This document shows positions 15,106 to 17,700 of a DNA stretch of 17,700 nt, piece by piece (the stretch's first letter is position 1; every line of letters begins with the position of its first letter). The DNA comes from DATJUF01 sp035524095 (GTDB lineage: Bacteria; Desulfobacterota; Binatia; Binatales; Binataceae). The position numbers and the translations under genes are program-made. A model generated the notes under the pieces. It worked only from the letters and a program-made list of their open reading frames with translations. It did not search any database and was not told the origin of the DNA. The DNA lies in contig DATKPK010000124.1 in the NCBI GenBank assembly GCA_035524095.1, positions 1-17,700 on the forward strand. Reading direction: 5' to 3'.

Positions 15106-15229
15106 TTTGCCAGAAAATCTTCCCTTCAGAGGCGAGCCTGATTCGACGAAGACAAACCTCCTAATGACGTCCAGCTTCGGACGCGCGAGCGCGAACTACT
15201 CAGCTTCGCAACCGGACGTTTGCCAGAAA
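15106..15229 (+). repeat. Short direct repeats near the putative att site
   Basis: TTTGCCAGAAA occurs at 15106-15116 and again at 15219-15229, and the first copy is next to its own inverted half (TTGGCAGAAATTTGCCA). Separately, GACGTCCAGCTT at 15166-15177 repeats exactly bases 14962-14973 inside the tRNA fragment. Such repeats are what integrase arm sites and secondary core copies look like, but they are short enough that chance cannot be excluded. Confidence 0.35.
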
Positions 15230-15399
15230 GTTGCCTGAATCGAATCGTTCAATTCGTCTCGATGGCTCAGCGATATCCGTGATCAGGGCCGCGCATTTTC
15301 CGCCAACTCGGTTTTGCAACTCCGAGCTCCCGTCAAGCTCACTCGCCACGAAGTACTGTGGTCTGTAGAGTTCTGAATGCCTCAGGGGGTTGAATCGCA

Positions 15400-16473
15400 A
15401 TGCCGGACTATTTCATCATCCGCTCTACCACTGATCCGAATGCAAAGCCGTGGATATTGAGCGAAGTCGAGTCTGGCAGGCTTCGCCAAGGCTGGTTCGC
15501 AGCAAAAGGCACCGATCTCGTTGCTGGCAAGGGGGCGATCATCAGCCGGAGTATCTGGACTAAAAAATTTCAACAAATTGTACGCAGCCGAGTTCCGAAA
15601 CCTACGATTCGAATGTCTAAGAGCAAGGCCGCAGAGAGCGCAAAACTCAGGTCTATCGAATTTGCTCGCGATAAGTACGACGACTTCACGAAAATGCTCG
15701 ATATCTCTGAGGGCACGCGCATAGTGCTGCCCAAACTCGATGGTCAAGGTCGCGAAGAAGGGTTCGTCATCGCGAGAGCGGCCAGGGCAAGGTCACGTCT
15801 TGGGCCGAGGCGCGGTTGCTACATCTTCGACACAAAGACGAACACACCGCACAACGACTACCGGCACGTAGTGGTGGTAGACCCAGACAGCGTGCGCGTT
15901 ATCCCTGCGCGTCTTTCAAAGGTATCGCAGCGAGTCCACGACGCGCTTGGGAGGGGCCGACGGCACCCCGTTATTCACAGTAGAGACGATCGATTCAACC
16001 GCGATATCGAGAGTCTCTATACTTCCTCGTCACCTGTTTCCAAAGCTCACCTGCCTCCTGCCCCGAGCAGCGCCGAAGAGAATCAGGCGAGAGAGCGGAT
16101 CGAAGCGGAAATTATGCGACGTCGCGGACAGCCAAAGTTTCGCCAAGATCTGCTCGATGCGTACGGCCGACGCTGCGCCATTTGTAGCTGTGATGCCGAA
16201 GCCGCGTTGGAGGCAGCACATGTTCGCACGTACAAACGCGCGGACGTAAACCATGTCCGAAATGGAATCTTGCTTCGGGCCGATCTGCAGACGCTGTTCG
16301 ATTTGGGTCTAATTGCTGTACGTACATCGACATGGACGGTCACGGTTGCGGCCGAGCTTGAGGGTACGGCGTATGAATCCCTCGACGGCAAACGCGTGAG
16401 ATTACCGGCGAACAAAGCGGTCTGGCCGAAGCAAGCACTCGATCATCATCACCAGAAGGTCTTCAATCCGTAG
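15400..16473 (+). CDS. HNH endonuclease-like protein with uncharacterised N-terminal region
   Basis: This is a 357-residue protein. Residues about 243-308 form an HNH_2-type nuclease domain: GQPKFRQDLLDAYGRRCAICSCDAEAAL, EAAH (His274), NHVRNGILLRADLQTLFDLGLIAV, with Asn288 and metal-site Cys residues nearby. The place where the third His of the motif usually stands (DLHxLFD) is Gln297, so activity is uncertain. The first 205 residues are basic and mixed alpha/beta and match no domain I know; they may recognise DNA. Similar proteins are often restriction-type or defence nucleases. AGGGGG lies 11 bases before the ATG. There is no methyltransferase beside it. It is the first gene on the element side of the tRNA fragment, which fits mobile defence cargo. 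Confidence 0.75.
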   Translation: MPDYFIIRSTTDPNAKPWILSEVESGRLRQGWFAAKGTDLVAGKGAIISRSIWTKKFQQIVRSRVPKPTIRMSKSKAAESAKLRSIEFARDKYDDFTKMLDISEGTRIVLPKLDGQGREEGFVIARAARARSRLGPRRGCYIFDTKTNTPHNDYRHVVVVDPDSVRVIPARLSKVSQRVHDALGRGRRHPVIHSRDDRFNRDIESLYTSSSPVSKAHLPPAPSSAEENQARERIEAEIMRRRGQPKFRQDLLDAYGRRCAICSCDAEAALEAAHVRTYKRADVNHVRNGILLRADLQTLFDLGLIAVRTSTWTVTVAAELEGTAYESLDGKRVRLPANKAVWPKQALDHHHQKVFNP

Positions 16474-16544
16474 CAATCCGTTCGAAACTCCTACGGTCCG
16501 CGAGTCCATTCTGCGCGAAGGAACTCTGGCTGTCAGGCGTCATG

Positions 16545-16584
16545 TGAAAATCCCCCCTCAGATATCAATTGAAACTCCCCCCTC
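16545..16584 (+). repeat. IS21 terminal direct repeats
   Basis: TGAAAATCCCCCCTC (16545-16559) and TGAAACTCCCCCCTC (16570-16584) differ at one base and are spaced 25 bases apart. Tandem terminal repeats of this kind are the expected IstA binding sites at IS21 ends. Confidence 0.75.
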
Positions 16585-16610
16585 CCGCAGAACGATAGGA
16601 GACGGGAGCA

Positions 16611-17700
16611 ATGGAAGAGGAACGGGAACAGGTAGTTTCTTCGCCGACCGAAGTGAGATCGGCGGAGGAACGGATGCTGGAGGTGGACCTGGTACAGGAG
16701 ATGGTCGCGCGGCAAGAGCGGGGTGAAGGAATCAAGCGGATTGCGCGCGAGCTCGGGGTTGATCGCAAGACGGTCAAGCGCTGGCTTAAGCTGGGCGCAT
16801 GGCAACCGCGGCAACCGCAGAGGCGGGAGCGTCAAATGGACCGCTTCGCCGAGTTTATCGAGCGGAGCACGCCGGAAGCGGGCTTCAACGGCGTCGTGCT
16901 TTACCGCGAGCTGCGGGGTTTGGGTTTCACCGGCGGCCTGATGCAGGTGTAGCGTTTCGTCAGGCCGTATCGCGAGCAGCGCCGCTGGTCGGAGTTGGCG
17001 ACGGTGCGCTTCGAGACCGGGCCGGGCGAACAGGCTCAAGTCGATTACGGCCAGCTCCGGGTCTGGATCGGCGCACAGCCAGAGAAGGTTCATCTGTTCG
17101 TGATGACGCTCGGCTATTCGCGCCGGCTGTATGCCCACGCTTATCGCCACGAGCGGTTGACGACTCTGCTCGACGGTCATGAGCGCGCTTTTCGCTGGTT
17201 TGGCGGGGTGACTCTGACTTGTCTTTACGATAATCCGCGCAACCTGGTGCTGGGCCGGCGCGAGCACAAGGTGCTGTGGCATCCGCAGTTCGAGGACTTG
17301 GCCCGCTATTACGGCTTTGCCCCGCGCGCCTGCCAACCGTATCGGGCCCGTACCAAGGCAAGGTCGAAAGCGGCGTCAAGTATGTCAAACGCAACGGGCT
17401 CGCGGGCCGGCGCTTCACCTCATGGGAGGATCTCAACGATTGGCTGGAACGCTGGAGCGTCGAGGTCGCCGATAGGCGGATTCACGGGACGACTTACGAA
17501 CGGCCGGCGGATCGCTTTGCCGGCGAACAACTTACGCCGCTCGGAACGCGGCTGCCGTATCGTTACGAGCGGGTCCAGCAGCGCCGGGTCGCCAATGATG
17601 CCCTGGTAACGGTGGGCGCGGCGCGCTACTCGGTACCCGCCGCCTACGCCGGCCAGACCGTCAGCGTGCACGAAGGCCTCGGGCACTACGAGTTCTTTCA
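16611..17700 (+). pseudogene. istA: IS21-family transposase IstA, broken by stop and frameshift
   Basis: The frame opens with MEEEREQVV after GGGAG and has a helix-turn-helix (IKRIARELGVDRKTVKRWLK, about 41-60). It is then cut by TAG at 16950-16952; the same frame continues directly as RFVRPYREQRRW into the DDE core. Asp in AQVDYG (17043-17045) and Asp in CLYDN (17229-17231) are in this frame. Near 17355 one base, probably a G of an AAGGGCAAGG run, is missing, so the catalytic Glu of KVESGVKYVKRN (17366-17368) lies in another frame, which stays open to the window end. No slippery heptamer supports programmed frameshifting. IstA is the catalytic strand-transfer subunit of IS21 transposition; this copy should be inactive. 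Confidence 0.88.

Larger units (their letters stand above)
14149..15399. other. Gene-poor region of about 1.25 kb
   Basis: I see no convincing protein-coding gene here. Short frames exist but lack start signals, recognisable domains or a codon pattern like the neighbouring genes. The stretch 14173-14310 on the minus strand is open and encodes a basic tail ending QPIVVYSQSDEH, but has no start codon and may be a remnant. The region does hold structured DNA: a bulged hairpin at 14321-14362, direct repeats CCATATCTAAT at 14167 and 14337, a terminator-like hairpin at 14897, the tRNA fragment at 14934, and repeats at 15016-15229. The density of such pieces near a tRNA fragment fits a decayed integration boundary. 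Confidence 0.55.
16531..17700 (+). mobile_element. IS21-family element, left end and istA (runs off the window)
   Basis: The element seems to begin with TGTCAGGCGTCATGTG at 16531, 57 bases after the HNH gene. Its non-coding left end contains two nearly identical 15-base direct repeats, followed 26 bases later by an istA reading frame. This is the standard order for IS21 elements, in which istB and the right end would follow beyond the window. The istA frame is broken twice, so this copy is unlikely to move on its own. Confidence 0.8.

Noticed and set aside
14837..15238. Plus-strand frame of 133 codons containing RATGIEPATSSL
   Set aside because: This phrase is the well-known spurious translation of the strand opposite a tRNA T arm. 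The frame overlaps the tRNA-Gly fragment and hairpins and has no ribosome binding site.
17340..17400. Programmed frameshift in istA
   Set aside because: No X-XXY-YYZ slippery site or downstream stem is apparent, and the gene also has an upstream stop, so plain decay or sequencing error is simpler.

Overview
The window looks like a piece of a free-living, probably soil or freshwater, heterotrophic bacterium with a moderately GC-rich genome (my reading is mid-to-upper 50s percent GC, not computed). Two luciferase-like (LLM) oxidoreductases, a CaiB/BaiF CoA-transferase, an SDR, a phosphotransferase with a DUF6285-like partner and a cholesterol-oxidase-like GMC enzyme are a mix I associate with lipid- and steroid-degrading Actinobacteria and with uncultured groups such as Binatota. 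The ribosome binding sites and GC content fit the second better, but the assignment is inference only. A perfect 16-bp ParB site (parS) at 13643-13658 suggests a chromosomal position not far from the replication origin, or a low-copy replicon.

Layout. 1-226 is the right end of an IS21-family element (IstB C-terminus plus terminal repeat). It appears to have cut off the 3' end of a secreted TPR-protein gene (210-932, minus). A lone CYTH-like gene follows (1128-2012). 2293-6394 is a four-gene plus-strand cluster: LLM oxidoreductase, SDR, CoA-transferase, LLM oxidoreductase. It ends at a strong hairpin shared with a convergent minus-strand operon (9238 down to 6490) of a DUF6285-like protein, an APH-type phosphotransferase homologue and a CrtC/AttH-like lipocalin-fold protein. 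From the same divergent promoter region a plus-strand operon (9379-13598) encodes a cholesterol-oxidase-like GMC flavoenzyme, an alpha/beta hydrolase with a probable Cys nucleophile, and a metallo-beta-lactamase-fold lactonase-like enzyme. parS and a small lipoprotein gene (minus) follow.

14149-15399 is gene-poor. It holds hairpins and, at 14934-14978 on the minus strand, the 3' part of a tRNA-Gly(UCC) gene without its 5' part. This is the usual footprint of a tRNA-targeting integrative element, and the geometry places the element to the right. The first gene on that side is an HNH endonuclease-like protein (15400-16473), followed by the left end of another IS21-family element (16531 on) whose istA is broken by an in-frame stop and a frameshift.

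How the genes may work together. The three catabolic clusters read as parts of a hydrophobic-substrate pathway: oxidation of alcohol or ketone groups (GMC, SDR, LLM), CoA activation by transfer (CaiB/BaiF), and carbon-carbon, ester or lactone hydrolysis (alpha/beta hydrolase, MBL). The substrate is not visible in the sequence. The most distinctive observations are the parS site, the tRNA-fragment attachment site, the IS-supplied stop codon of the TPR gene, the phosphotransferase homologue lacking its catalytic Asp, and the split form of a GMC/hydrolase protein that is a single fused chain in other bacteria.
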